A DNA stretch of 59,352 bases, from positions 1 through 59,352 of the forward strand of contig QANT01001509.1 in assembly GCA_003254885.1 (NCBI GenBank), in the 5' to 3' direction. Origin of the DNA: Purshia tridentata (Eukaryota > Streptophyta > Magnoliopsida > Rosales > Rosaceae). Position numbers and translations under genes: made by a program. The notes beneath the pieces are model-generated. The model ran no database searches. It was not told the DNA's origin and saw only the letters and a program-made list of their open reading frames with translations. Below are positions 20,859-31,000 of the stretch, in pieces; position 1 is the stretch's first letter, and each line of letters opens with the position of its first letter.

Positions 20859-22958
20859 ATGTTGCAGCTTCTATATACGGTGATTTTCAGCCAAATGGTG
20901 CTGATTCTGACTCTGCTTTTTAATACCCCTCTGAGGAAGCTCGTGATCATGGGATTGGATAAGCTAAAGCGCGGGAGAGGCCCAGTGATGGTGAAGACTG
21001 TCGGTGGGACTGTACTCGTTGTGCTCGCAGCCAACGTGTACAATCTGCACGACATCAAGAACCGAACCAACGAGATCGGTTTGCTCAACCCTACCGACGA
21101 GGTTCTCATGTCCATGAAAATGCTCGAAACCTCTCTCATGGGTATTTTCTTAAACTTGAATAGCTTTCGAAAATCGGATTCATGGCTATATATTGCGAGT
21201 CTAGTTTTTGTTTTTTGTTTTTTTGAGTTGTTGGAGTTGGGTGTGCTCTTAAATGTGGAATTGAAATTAATCAATAGAATGTATGGCAATTTGTGTCAGT
21301 ATTATACTAATCTATCTAGTGATGAAACCTGTTTCCGTCACGTATAAAACTGGTGGAGCACTTATAGAATTATCATTTAGTTATTTATTTAAAATTTGAC
21401 ATGAAAGGAAAAAGAGAAAGGGAATTTTGTGTGTTGTGCTATTCTGGGTAGCAGAATTTGATGTTTTATATAGGTTACTTTATATCAATTGAGCATTGTG
21501 AAAATGTGGATTTTGTTGTTCTTTTTGGATGTTTTGGAATTTGTCTCAGTTTTTTCTGTCCAATCTGTTTTGTGGTGCCATGAATACCTTAACTATGCTA
21601 TACCAATCAGTTTAAGTTTTGACTTTGCTTGTGCTAATTTGGAACATTTCAATGTTATCAATATAGTGGGACATGTGAGAAACAGCTCCTTATATGCCTG
21701 CTATAAGCTCTCTCAGTATATGCTCCCTTCTAGTTTTTTCAGGGCTGTTGGTGGAACTTGGAAGCCAACAAATACTATTAACATTGATGCTTGTTGATCA
21801 TTCAGACAATTTTATCTAGCCCTTTTAAACCTACTTGAGGCATATTTCTCAAAACTGTAAGAGAGTGAATGTATTGATTCAAGGGAGAATTGATAGCAAG
21901 CATATGAGGGCTTTTTCTTTTCTTTCTATTAACCCCATTTTAGTTTAGTCAACCTGAGCATGTCTTTTAAAACTTTAATTACTATGAAACTCTTAACTTG
22001 CTCATATGAATGCTTATTATCAGTTCAAATTTTCTATACTACAGGGGATGTACTTGCTATGAGTTCTCTCTTTAACTGGTTAGGTGCTCACTATGTGACA
22101 TGGTTTGGTCCTCTTGATCGGTTGAGCTCCTATGCCATGAAATTGGAAATAATGGATCAATTATATTTGGGGAGAGTTCATAGCTAGCATATGAAGCGTG
22201 TGAATGTTTGCCTCATGTGTTTTACTTTCATCAGCTTGAGCATGAAACATTTTAACAACCAGTTCAGTAAGGCCTCAAACAGAAAAATTTATTGGTTTCC
22301 CTTGTGTCTAGATTGTCTAACATTGCAAATATACTCTCTTCTAGTTTTAGGAACTTTCTCTCCCTCCTTTTCTGGGAAAAATCTTTGGCCAACTCATGTG
22401 GGGGCCACTAAGACATCTTTATGCCTATGTTTTTTATAATATGAGTTTAGATATGTTTCTAGGGTAATGGTATATATCAGAATGCATGCTTTCATATCCT
22501 CAAAATTTAGATGTGTTTCTAGGGTAATGGTAATCATTCATATCCTCAAAATTGATTTCAATTTATCAAATGCAGGATTTTTTCTGTTTCTGTCACTGAT
22601 GGTAGATAGATTGCACTATTACATTAGAGAACTTCGATCACTCAGGAAGGCCATGGAGTCTGCAAAAAAACAAAACCAAAGTGTTCAAGAGGAGAAAAAT
22701 GGAAGTGCAGAAGAACTTAGGGCCTTGGTACAAGAGAAGGATACATTGAAGACAGAGATCAAGAATCTGGAATCTGAATGTGAGACGAAAGCAAAGAAGG
22801 TAAAGGTGGCAGGAGCTGAGGTAGAGGCCCTAAGAAAGCAATCTGAAGGACTCCTTATGGAATATGATCGTCTGTTGGCAGACAACCAGAATCTTCGGAA
22901 CCAGTTACAGTCAATTGACCAAAGCATATCGCAATCTGATGGCAAGAAGAACATGTAA
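20859..22958 (+). CDS. BAP31-like endoplasmic reticulum membrane protein
   Basis: Two coding exons, 20859-21141 and 22576-22958, give 221 residues, normal for plant BAP31-like proteins. Three hydrophobic segments (about residues 3-22, 45-63 and 96-112) are followed by a long Lys/Glu-rich coiled coil (about 115-210). The protein ends KKNM, a dilysine KKXX retrieval signal that keeps membrane proteins cycling to the ER. BAP31 proteins act as ER sorting and quality-control factors for membrane cargo; the plant role is inferred. The start is the first in-frame ATG that opens directly into the first membrane segment. The frame open from 20730 has no upstream ATG with such a context. The 1.4-kb intron carries diverged internal duplications. 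Confidence 0.92.
22446..22552 (+). repeat. 60-bp imperfect tandem duplication in BAP31-like intron
   Basis: The block 22446-22505 (TTTAGATATGTTTCTAGGG ... CATATCCTCAAAA) is repeated with a short deletion at 22506-22552. Weaker pairs of similar segments elsewhere in the same intron (for example near 21880 and 22165) suggest older duplications. Confidence 0.8.
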
Positions 22959-23724
22959 GGGAGTGGTTACTTAGTAATTGTCAGTCATCTTTGTCAATAT
23001 CCACCCCTATGAAGTTATCGTAGATCAGGGATTGAGGCAGAAAAGAAAATGACTGCAATTATGCAATCGGACCAATAGATAAAGTTAGTGTAATGATGCA
23101 GCAATTGAACTAGTTTTTGGTTCTATTAGATAAATATTGTTCCCAACTTTATAGTAATCGATAATACTATTAATAAATAGCCAATATGATATCATCATCT
23201 GCATTATTTACCTGATCATTTTGATGCGTCACTTAATTTGCTGAAACTCAAACTATATATTCAGAACTCCTCAAATTGTCGTGAATCTGCTAAGTAGGCT
23301 CGTTCTGAATGATTATTTTTTGTCAGTTAATATCTCAAGAAGATAATATATTTGTTAGGATTTTTTTTCCTGTTATGTTTGTAAGCAATTCGGGACCAAC
23401 TAGATATCATACATTTGTTATAGATTAGTGAGTCAATTAGGAATATTTAAATTTGATTACAAAATGACTTGAAAAATTATGTGGCTAGTAACTTGCCGTC
23501 CATTACTTTAGTCGAATACATAAACAAGAAATTCTTATATTTGTCCAACAGACTGCAAAGACTTCAAATATAATATGCTATTTAAATTTTAAACCAGCAT
23601 AATGTATGCTACACATAGGTTAGCAATGGTGCTTAGCTTAAACAATTCTCAAATTGTCATATAAAAATGAATAGAGGTTATGCATGGTTGACACTGGGCA
23701 ACAATGGTTTGTCTCTGTTCATAT
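22959..23724. other. Spacer between BAP31-like gene and dirigent cluster
   Basis: BAP31-like 3' untranslated sequence followed by AT-rich promoter DNA of dirigent copy 1. No gene or element recognised. Confidence 0.55.
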
Positions 23725-23733
23725 TATAAATAG
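23725..23733 (+). promoter_or_regulatory. TATA box of dirigent gene 1
   Basis: TATAAATAG lies 79-87 bases before the ATG at 23812. The identical motif precedes copy 2. Its position implies transcription starts near 23755, which is downstream of the tempting ATG at 23742. Confidence 0.65.
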
Positions 23734-23811
23734 GATTAACCATGACTCAAAATAAGCTCCTCATCTTCCTAGCCTACTTCTTGGTTGCCCAAATCGCTGC
23801 CATCTACGAAA

Positions 23812-24336
23812 ATGGCATCCAACTTCATACCAAACTTCTTGGTTCTGGCCATGGCTGCATTTTTAGCCCGAGCTAGAGCCACTGAGCTGAAAGAAACCCA
23901 ATTGTCATTGTACTTCCAGGACATCTCAGCTGGTCCAAATGCCACAGTCATACCAATTGCAGGTATTGCTGGAAAGCTCTGGAACTTCACTCAATTTGGG
24001 ACAGTTTTTGTCACCGACGACCCTATAACCGAAGGGCCACACCCAAACTCATCCTCAGTTGGTCGAGGGCAAGGCTTGTATGTGACATCAGGACTGGATG
24101 GGCTTAATACCCATGTGTTGATTTCGATTGTGTTCACAAACAAAAAGTACAATGGCAGCACATTAGAGATACAAGGAACCAGCAAGCAATTCGAGCCAGT
24201 TAGAGAGGTTTCAGTGGTTTCAGGTACTGGGAAGTTTCGGTTTGCTAGGGGATATGCTACTTTCGAAACGTATTTCCTGGACTTGCCAACTGCTTACTCA
24301 GTTTTAAGATGTAATGTTACAGTGCAACACTACTAG
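23812..24336 (+). CDS. Dirigent protein, cluster copy 1
   Basis: Single exon, 174 residues. A signal peptide (about 1-23, ending RARA) precedes the dirigent beta-barrel: LYFQDISAGPNAT, FGTVFVTDDPITEG, GRGQG, FTNKKYNGSTLEIQG and VSGTGKFRFARGY. The DD pair, the GR.QG turn and the FRFARGY motif are the conserved core. Dirigent proteins are apoplastic and steer stereoselective coupling of phenoxy radicals (lignans, lignin-like polymers) without oxidising the substrate themselves. Which product is made cannot be read from sequence. Three N-glycosylation sites are visible (NAT, NGS, NVT). It belongs with the three copies that follow and is most like copies 2 and 3. Confidence 0.92.
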   Translation: MASNFIPNFLVLAMAAFLARARATELKETQLSLYFQDISAGPNATVIPIAGIAGKLWNFTQFGTVFVTDDPITEGPHPNSSSVGRGQGLYVTSGLDGLNTHVLISIVFTNKKYNGSTLEIQGTSKQFEPVREVSVVSGTGKFRFARGYATFETYFLDLPTAYSVLRCNVTVQHY

Positions 24337-24931
24337 AAAAATCAAAATCATATTTATGGGTTATACTTTATGGCACCTGGCAATCAGTTCTTGTTTGTAA
24401 TAATTTGCAGGTCAACTTTTAAAGTGGCCTCATCTTTCTTTATCTGCAATTTTGCAGTTTCTAATAAATTATGCAAATTTCAACACAATTACACAGTTAA
24501 GGTTGAGTTGAAGTGTTGCGCATGCACAATTATATGATTTTTTTTTCTTCTCATATATAATTCAATTTTAGAGAGTGGAACCCAATGCATGTTGTGAGGG
24601 CAGAAAGTAAACTAAAACTAAAACCACTATAGTATATAAACCTCATGAATAGCATGTAAACTATACAATATATAACAAAACCAAAAAGTTGTGCTAGGAG
24701 GCTATAGTAGAAAATATCATAGAGGAGATCTGAAGATTTTATCAACATGACTTTAATGTGGATATGCAGGATAAGCTAAGACTAAGAGCATCCCCTAAAA
24801 ATGTGGTAAATCTAGTTGGCAACCAGCCATCCATGATGCATTTGCTTAAATAGTTCTCAAATATAAAAGCTATGGTTTGACTAGCAGCAATTATTGCTCT
24901 AATCAATTATTTGTTCATATATAATCCACAT
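24337..24931. other. Spacer between dirigent copies 1 and 2
   Basis: 3' untranslated sequence of copy 1 and the promoter of copy 2. The last part is similar to the equivalent part upstream of copies 1 and 3, as expected of tandem duplicates. No other gene. Confidence 0.55.
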
Positions 24932-24940
24932 TATAAATAG
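24932..24940 (+). promoter_or_regulatory. TATA box of dirigent gene 2
   Basis: TATAAATAG, identical to the copy 1 element, lies about 110 bases upstream of the ATG at 25047. Confidence 0.6.
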
Positions 24941-25046
24941 AAACCAAGCCATAAGCACTAAAAATCCAAAAGCAAATTCATCAAGCTGCTTTATCTTCCT
25001 TACCCCATTTCTTGGTTGCTCAATTAGCTCCAACTCTACTATACCA

Positions 25047-25622
25047 ATGGCATTAAACTTCATACCAAAACTGACTACTCTGTTCATAATGCTATTGGTT
25101 TTTGTAAGCATGACCACATTTTTAACCCAAGCCAATCGTGATCATCATCATCATCATGGGTTCAAACAAACCCATCTGTCCATGTACTTTCATGACACCA
25201 TCGGTGGTGCAAATGCCACAGACATAGCAATTGCAGGTGTTCCGGGCAAGCTTTGGACCTTTACTCAATTTGGGACACTTTACGCCTTTGACGACCTATT
25301 AACCGAAGGGTCACACCCCAACTCAGCCTTAGTTGGACGGGCACAAGGCTTGTCTATGACAGCAGGATTGGATGGACTCACTTGCGGGGCCTTTTTTTCA
25401 GTTTTGTTCACAAACAAGAAGTACAACGGTAGCACTCTTGAGATACAAGGAAACTACAAACAATTTGAGGCAGTTGGAGAGGTTTCTGTGGTATCAGGTA
25501 CTGGAAAATTTCGATTTGCTAGGGGTTATGGTACGTTGGAGACGTACGCTGTGCTTCAAACAACTCCAATTATACGTTCAGTTGTGAGATTCAACGTTAC
25601 AGTGCAACACAAAAAGTATTAG
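25047..25622 (+). CDS. Dirigent protein, cluster copy 2 (His-rich linker)
   Basis: Single exon, 191 residues. Signal peptide about 1-30, then a five-His run (RDHHHHHGF), then the dirigent barrel with MYFHDTIGG, GRAQG, FTNKKYNGSTLEIQG and VSGTGKFRFARGY. Compared with copies 1 and 3 the acidic turn reads FDDLLTEG rather than DDPITEG, and the segment before the last strand is longer (ETYAVLQTTPIIRSV). The His run is shared with copy 3 but absent from copies 1 and 4, so it probably arose in a common ancestor of copies 2 and 3. Whether it binds metal is unknown. The ATG aligns with the aligned position in copy 3, where it has been lost. Confidence 0.92.
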   Translation: MALNFIPKLTTLFIMLLVFVSMTTFLTQANRDHHHHHGFKQTHLSMYFHDTIGGANATDIAIAGVPGKLWTFTQFGTLYAFDDLLTEGSHPNSALVGRAQGLSMTAGLDGLTCGAFFSVLFTNKKYNGSTLEIQGNYKQFEAVGEVSVVSGTGKFRFARGYGTLETYAVLQTTPIIRSVVRFNVTVQHKKY

Positions 25623-25745
25623 AAGATCGATATAATGTTTCATGGGTTACACATGAACTAAATAATGAACCTCTAGTTGTTCATTTTTCTATTACATGCT
25701 TTAATTTGGTTTGTAATTTTCTGATCAACTTTTTAATTTCTTTAT

Positions 25746-25794
25746 TGATCCACATTCAAAGAACATGCTCTAAGTCACTGGCATCCAAGGCAAG
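25746..25794 (+). pseudogene. Chimeric dirigent relic
   Basis: The stretch at 25751-25773 (CATTCAAAGAACATGCTC...) matches promoter DNA of copy 4 (27337-27374, with an internal gap). It is joined directly to 25774-25794, a 21-base match to coding DNA of copy 4 at 27764-27784. The promoter and coding pieces lie about 390 bases apart in copy 4, so this looks like a short deleted remnant of a further copy. Confidence 0.5.
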
Positions 25795-26217
25795 CTTTGA
25801 GAGAGAATTCAGAATTCATGTTTTATTTCACTGTTTAATTAATATTTTTACGAAACAGAGCAAAAATCTCTTTAAATACATTGAGGCAAGGCTTACCTAC
25901 CCAAGAAGCCAATCAAAACTCATTAAGTAACTAAAAGACAAACATCACTTGTGTTTGTCACATGCTATCCTAGTGCACGGCAGCTACAACGGACTTGTGT
26001 TTGCAGCAACTGTTGCATGTGCAACAGTTGTTTGAGCTATGCATATATTAGAACCAATCAACCATAAGTACTTAAATCAAATCAAAGAGCAAAAACAATC
26101 AAAAGCAAATTCATAAGCTGTGTTATCTTCCAAACCCACCTCTTGTTTGCTCAATTATCATTTATCCCCATCTACTGTACACCAAGGGCATTAAACTTCA
26201 TACTAAAACTGACTACT

Positions 26218-26757
26218 ATGTCCATAATAGTACTATTGGTTTTAAGCATGACAAAATTTTTAGCCCAGGCCAGTCGTCATCATCACCATCATCATGAGTT
26301 CAAAGAAACCCATCTCTCCATCTACTTTCAAGACATCTCTGGCGGTTCCAATGCCACAAACATGCCAATTACAGGCATTGCCGGCAAGTTTTGGAGGTAT
26401 GATCAATTTGGGACAGTTTTGGCGATTGATGACCCTATAACTGAAGGGTCAGACCCCAACTCAGCCTTGGTTGGCAGGGCACAAGGCGTGTTTGTAACAT
26501 CAGGATTGGATGGGATTAATGCCCATGTTTTATTGTCGATTGTGTTCACGAACAAGGAGTACAATGGCAGCACATTAGAGATACAAGGAAGCAGTAAGCA
26601 ATTCGAGCATGTACGAGAGTTTTCGGTTATATCAGGTACTGGGAGATTCAGGTTTGCTTGGGGGTATGCTACGTTTGAGACCTACTTCGTGGACCTGACA
26701 AGTCCATACTCAGTTATAAGATGCAATGTTACAGTGCAAGTGCAACAGCACAAGTAG
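26218..26757 (+). CDS. Dirigent protein, cluster copy 3 (ancestral start lost)
   Basis: Single exon, 179 residues from the first in-frame ATG. The codon aligned with the start of copy 2 is AGG (26185-26187; ACCAAGGGCATT against ACCAATGGCATT), so translation must begin 33 bases later at 26218, shortening the signal peptide n-region. The remaining MSIIVLLVLSMTKFLAQAS is still a plausible signal peptide. It is followed by six His and a complete barrel: IYFQDISGG, DDPITEG, GRAQG, FTNKEYNGSTLEIQG and ISGTGRFRFAWGY. In the last motif Trp replaces the usual Arg. The open frame extends upstream to 26143 only without an ATG. Probably still functional, but this is the copy with most signs of decay. Confidence 0.85.
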   Translation: MSIIVLLVLSMTKFLAQASRHHHHHHEFKETHLSIYFQDISGGSNATNMPITGIAGKFWRYDQFGTVLAIDDPITEGSDPNSALVGRAQGVFVTSGLDGINAHVLLSIVFTNKEYNGSTLEIQGSSKQFEHVREFSVISGTGRFRFAWGYATFETYFVDLTSPYSVIRCNVTVQVQQHK

Positions 26758-27512
26758 AAGAAGAAGATGGGAGGTATTTATGGTTTGACATGCCCTCATT
26801 GATCTTTCTTTATTTGCAATTTTGTAGCTTACCAACGAATAAAAGGGAGTAGTTTAATCTTAAAATTTACGCTTGAGTTGAATCTCTGCATACTAGTCAT
26901 TAAGGTACATTAAGGAGCCTTCTTGCTCTCTTTCTCTTCACAACTATATAGGTTTGAATTTTTATCCTAAATTTGAATCTCCATCAATATTCAATGGGTC
27001 ACGCTAAGGACATGCTCTAACTTCAACCTTAATTCTCACATGAATATATACATGATAGGATGACACTGGTTGGCCTAGTTTAATATAAAATCTGAACAGA
27101 GGTTTAGTTTAATTCTTGCTTCTCCATATGCATATTGACATTGTTGTGGTCAGATAGGCTCGCAACCGGTGTCCGTCACCATGGGAGCACAAATGGGAAG
27201 ACGCCATTCCCAGACGGTGTTTGCAATTAAATTGAATATTAATTAAAATTAACACTAAGCAAAATGTTTGATTAATTCATGTGCTACATTTTGTCGCTTG
27301 AAGCCTCATGTTGAAGTTTTATTGAATTTATATCCGCATTCAAAGGGTAACGGTACTAAGGACATGCTCTAAGTTCACCTTCTCACATGGTACACCCATC
27401 ATATCTAAGAAACGTCTTCACAAGAGAACAGCATATTCATGTATTCACTCAACATTTTACTTTGACCGTTAGCAGAGAAATGGTTAACTTTAACCGTCTC
27501 TTTCTAATTCAT
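26758..27512. other. Spacer between dirigent copies 3 and 4
   Basis: Contains the dispersed repeat at 27213-27329. It also has two related blocks ending GGACATGCTCTAA (about 26992-27021 and 27337-27374), another sign of local duplication. No gene seen. Confidence 0.5.
27213..27329 (+). repeat. Dispersed repeat, copy A
   Basis: About 117 bp, from GACGGTGTTTGC to TTTTATTGAATTT, closely matching 32153-32283. The shared core includes TTTGATTAATTCATGTGCTA and CTTGAAGCCTCATGTTG. The other copy has about 14 extra bases in the middle. Both lie between genes in the same orientation. Likely a fragment of an unidentified transposable element. Confidence 0.75.
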
Positions 27513-27519
27513 GTATAAA
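27513..27519 (+). promoter_or_regulatory. TATA box of dirigent gene 4
   Basis: TATAAAT starts two bases after the ATG at 27511, so that ATG cannot be in the mRNA if this box is used. The box argues for a start at 27571 or 27604. Confidence 0.55.
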
Positions 27520-27603
27520 TCAACACCACTGCCTTTGTGTACAAACAAAATTGATTACCCAATTATTTTTATGTTCATCAATTTGTTGTTGATCTCTCCA
27601 CTA

Positions 27604-28146
27604 ATGGCATTATACCCAATTTCAAGCCCCACCAAAGTGGCCATGTCCTTATTGTTTCTGGTCATGCTCATATCTCAAGCCCAGGCTCAAAGACCTAAAG
27701 AAACCATGCTATTGTTTTACTTGCAAGACTTGGCATCTGGACCCAATGCCAGTGTTGTCCCAATCACTGGCATCCAAGGCAAGCCTCAGTCTTTCACCTC
27801 ATTTGGCACCATTTTTGCCCTTGATGACCCCATCACAGAAACCCCTGATAGCCAGTCAGCCCAAGTTGGTCGAGCCCAAGGCATCATGGTGGCCTCTGCC
27901 TTGTCCGGCTCTAATGTGCACGTTTCAATGTCACTTGCGTTCACCAATGTGGAATACAATGGTAGCACCCTTGAGATACAAGGCATCAGCCGCCAGTTTG
28001 AGAGGCTTAAAGAGCTCGCGGTGGTGTCAGGGACTGGAACATTCAGGTTCGTAAGGGGCTATGCTACATTGGAGACCATTTATTATGATAATAGAACTCA
28101 ATACTCTGTCATTAGGTGCACCATTAGGTTGCTTCAGTCCCCCTGA
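27604..28146 (+). CDS. Dirigent protein, cluster copy 4 (diverged)
   Basis: Single exon, 180 residues from the chosen ATG. I chose 27604 because MAL aligns with the start of copy 2; an in-frame ATG at 27571 would add 11 residues and is the first after the likely transcription start, so it remains possible. Signal peptide ends SQAQA. The barrel reads LFYLQDLASGPNAS, GTIFALDDPITETPD, GRAQG, FTNVEYNGSTLEIQG and VSGTGTFRFVRGYATLET. Gln replaces the usual His in the first motif. It is the most diverged member of the cluster and lacks the His run. Its stop is followed by a convergent spacer to the kinase gene. Confidence 0.9.
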   Translation: MALYPISSPTKVAMSLLFLVMLISQAQAQRPKETMLLFYLQDLASGPNASVVPITGIQGKPQSFTSFGTIFALDDPITETPDSQSAQVGRAQGIMVASALSGSNVHVSMSLAFTNVEYNGSTLEIQGISRQFERLKELAVVSGTGTFRFVRGYATLETIYYDNRTQYSVIRCTIRLLQSP

Positions 28147-29398
28147 AGGGGTCTAAAAGATGATCTGCATTGTAATGAAATTGTAGACCAATTTCAGTGA
28201 TTTCAATGACTTGAAAGATACAAGTAAGTAATGAACTATCCAATTCCAAACCAAATATGGGCCATTGAATCACCTAATATGAGAGGAAGTACTCTTATCA
28301 CATAATAATATTATTATAAAGCTTCCACCAAATAACTAAATTTAGTTCATTCTCAATCTAAAATCATATAAATTAAAAGGAGAAAAATATAAAATTTACA
28401 TGGCTCCTTATTTGGATGAATATGAGAAGGCATGGCCATGGCTGAAGAAAGCCACTAGCGTAAGAGAAAAAGTTGTGAGCCCTTTATATGATGTGCGTAT
28501 TGACTCAATAATAGAATAAACATGGAGATCATTAGTATCTCTCGTACCCGAGTCTTTCTTTTTTTATGATTTTCAAGATTTGATGTGAAACTGATGCACA
28601 ATCAACTTTTACCGAATAATATTGGAAGATGTGATGGAGTGATCAATATTGATTTATCATTTATCCCAGTTAGTGAAATGCATATCTATCTAGCTACTTA
28701 TTGGCACAGAGATACCCAAGTGACCCTTTGTTGCAGATAAAGGTGACCCATTTGGAAATCAGATGGTAGTTTTGTGGAAGGTACTTTTTTAACTATGAAC
28801 AAAGTTATGGTACTTTCAAACCCTGGACATAAGGCAAACCTTTAGGCCAATTTTTCCACTTGGAAGTACCATAGCCACCCATTAAGTCCTGCACATTTTA
28901 ATAGTTTAATTAAGTTCTTCTATATTCTTTGGAAGGAGATTATTGTTGATCATAAATATTTATTTCAACACAGGGGAGCAGAAATCTGATTCCAGTTGTT
29001 AATGTTGGGTTCTGCCTTACTAAATTAATGTAGCACATTTATACTGACAGCTGCCTAAATAATGACTTGATAAAAGTTGCAATCTGGTATCCCCCCTTGC
29101 ATTTGAGGAACTATACCCAACTTATGCAGCAGTTTGCAGAATAGAAATAAAAAGCGCCAGTTTGGCAAACCCCAATTTACCTACCAAACCAAGAAAATGA
29201 GGAGAGAGTATGATGGGTTTTTACTTTTATACCAAGAATTTTACCTCCTCTTAATCTCTGTCATGGGAATTAAACCAGACTGACCCACCAAACATATGGG
29301 GCCCCCCAATTGAGAGGGCTCACCAGAACCAGCGACCAAGACTAAAAGTTGTATACAAGTAACAAAAGAAATAGTAGAAAAGCTGAATTTTATGATTA
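28147..29398. other. Convergent spacer between dirigent 4 and MAPKKK
   Basis: 3' flanks of both genes. AT-rich, with no open frame of interest and no element recognised. Confidence 0.55.
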
Positions 29399-30712
29399 CT
29401 AAAAACTTGATATTGAAGGAAATAACAAATTGTTGTCTTTGTCCCTCTCAAAAATGAGATTGTTCAAAGCTACATTACTACTGTTTTGCCTACATTTGCA
29501 GGCCCCTAAAATATCCACATTAACTCTACAACTAATGTCGCTATCTAAGAAATTTAACACCTCCTCACTATCTACAGGGCTTTCCAGTTGTTCCATGCTA
29601 CAGGTAACCAAAGCCCTTGTGAGCCCACCAATCATATCAATCTCAGCTTCAACGTCATTCACAATTGAGTTGCTTTCCTCACAGTCATTCCCTCTTATTG
29701 TGATCCAATCATCATCATCATCACGATTCCACCTGGGAACCCCTGAAAACAAAGACAACCGTCTGATCCTATGATCAGCAGAGGAATTTCCAAAACTTGT
29801 GTGAACAAGATTGCCCAAGGTTTCTGATTCTTCAAGTGAATTCCATATGCCTTGGTCAAGAATACTTGTTGGAGAACATGAAGTACTGGATTCTTGAGTT
29901 TGCTTTGCACTTGAACTAACAACTTCCCCAAGAAATGGATGCTTTAGAAGTTGGCTGACCGTCCAACGCTCTTTTGGGTCCCTCATCAAACACTTTCCCA
30001 AGAAGTCCTTTGCTTGCTCTGAGAGAAAACTCGGAATCTCCGGCAATTCGCCGGAATATGCTATTTGATAAAGAACGGTTACTGGGTCAGCTGCATTAGG
30101 CCATGGTACTGATCCCCCAGTAGCCATTTCAATAATTGTGCATCCAAGAGCCCAGACATCACAGGGGAACCCTTGCTCTTCCCCGCGCGCCACCTCTGGC
30201 GCCATAAACATCGGCGTGCCACCAATTGGCACCGCCTCATCCCCCGCCACCGCCGCCGCCGGATTAGCCCACCTGGCACATCCAAAATCTGCAATTTTTG
30301 GACCCTCTTCACCAACCAAGATGTTCCTACCTTTTATGTCACAATGTACTAAACCATGCGAATGCAAGTAGTCTAGCCCTTTCACAATTCGCCTTGTGTA
30401 GTATCCGATCATTGATTCATCGAGGCGGCCTCCGTGGTTGCGAATTGAATCAATGATGGTGCCGCCGGGCACGTACTCCAAGAAGAGATCGTACATGAGC
30501 TTGTTGTCCTCCATAGTAATGTCACATCCCATGTAGCTTACCACATGAGGACTGCTCAAGGCAGAGAGAATTCTCTGCTCCCTTTGCAAGGACTCGGACC
30601 TAGACATCTCTGCGGACTTGACGGCAAAAACTTTGCCGGACCGGCTAGAGGTGGCCAAGGAGACGGTGGCCGATGAGCCATGGCCAATGGTGTGGCCTCT
30701 AGTCCAGTCCAT
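29399..30712 (-). CDS. MAPKKK17/18-type protein kinase
   Basis: Single exon, 437 residues. The kinase domain fills about 3-262: Gly loop GHGSSATV, ATP-binding Lys in FAVKSAE (K32), catalytic loop HCDIKGRN (D125; HCD instead of HRD, usual in this plant group), DFG (142-144) and GTPMFMAPE. The C-terminal 170 residues are Ser-rich and acidic, with no known domain. This layout matches intronless plant MEKK-like kinases of the MAPKKK13-20 set. MAPKKK17/18 of Arabidopsis are ABA-induced and feed the MKK3 cascade in stress and senescence. Two CACGTG sites with ABRE flanks lie upstream, in keeping with that. Assignment to 17/18 rather than a close sister is by resemblance. Confidence 0.9.
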   Translation of the reverse strand: MDWTRGHTIGHGSSATVSLATSSRSGKVFAVKSAEMSRSESLQREQRILSALSSPHVVSYMGCDITMEDNKLMYDLFLEYVPGGTIIDSIRNHGGRLDESMIGYYTRRIVKGLDYLHSHGLVHCDIKGRNILVGEEGPKIADFGCARWANPAAAVAGDEAVPIGGTPMFMAPEVARGEEQGFPCDVWALGCTIIEMATGGSVPWPNAADPVTVLYQIAYSGELPEIPSFLSEQAKDFLGKCLMRDPKERWTVSQLLKHPFLGEVVSSSAKQTQESSTSCSPTSILDQGIWNSLEESETLGNLVHTSFGNSSADHRIRRLSLFSGVPRWNRDDDDDWITIRGNDCEESNSIVNDVEAEIDMIGGLTRALVTCSMEQLESPVDSEEVLNFLDSDISCRVNVDILGACKCRQNSSNVALNNLIFERDKDNNLLFPSISSF

Positions 30713-30783
30713 TTGGTGAGAGCTAAGAGCCTAAGAATAGAATGTACAAACTTTTGTGTTGGTTAAGATGCCTAATGCTTGCC

Positions 30784-30791
30784 TTTATATA
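30784..30791 (-). promoter_or_regulatory. TATA box of MAPKKK gene
   Basis: TATATAAA on the minus strand, 72-79 bases before the ATG at 30712. Confidence 0.65.
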
Positions 30792-30924
30792 TGGACTCAC
30801 TCCCTCACATTTCACATATGTATAAGGTTAGATATTTAAAGGTTAGTTTAATTGGTTGGTTGGGTCTCTCACTCTCTCTCCATCTACAGCCAAAAGGGTT
30901 GACAATTCCTTTAACTTCAGTTCA

Positions 30925-30933
30925 CCACGTGTC
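30925..30933 (-). promoter_or_regulatory. ABRE/G-box, proximal
   Basis: CCACGTGTC on the plus strand (GACACGTGG on the minus) holds a CACGTG G-box with ABRE flanks, about 215 bases before the kinase ATG. Such sites bind ABF/AREB bZIP factors; occupancy is inferred. Confidence 0.6.
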
Positions 30934-31000
30934 AAAATTTGGGTGGGGTTGACGGCATTAGCCTCCTCCAATACGGCTGTAACTTGGCAAAATGGCAAGT

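Noticed and set aside
23742..23876. ATG at 23742 opening a signal-peptide-like 44-residue frame before dirigent copy 1
   Set aside because: It lies only about 17 bases after the TATA box start, upstream of the expected transcription start, and is out of frame with the dirigent gene. The matching segments before copies 2 and 3 have no such ATG.
27511..27603. Longer N-terminus for dirigent copy 4 from ATG 27511
   Set aside because: The ATG overlaps the TATA box. The 27604 start aligns with the paralogue and opens a normal signal peptide.
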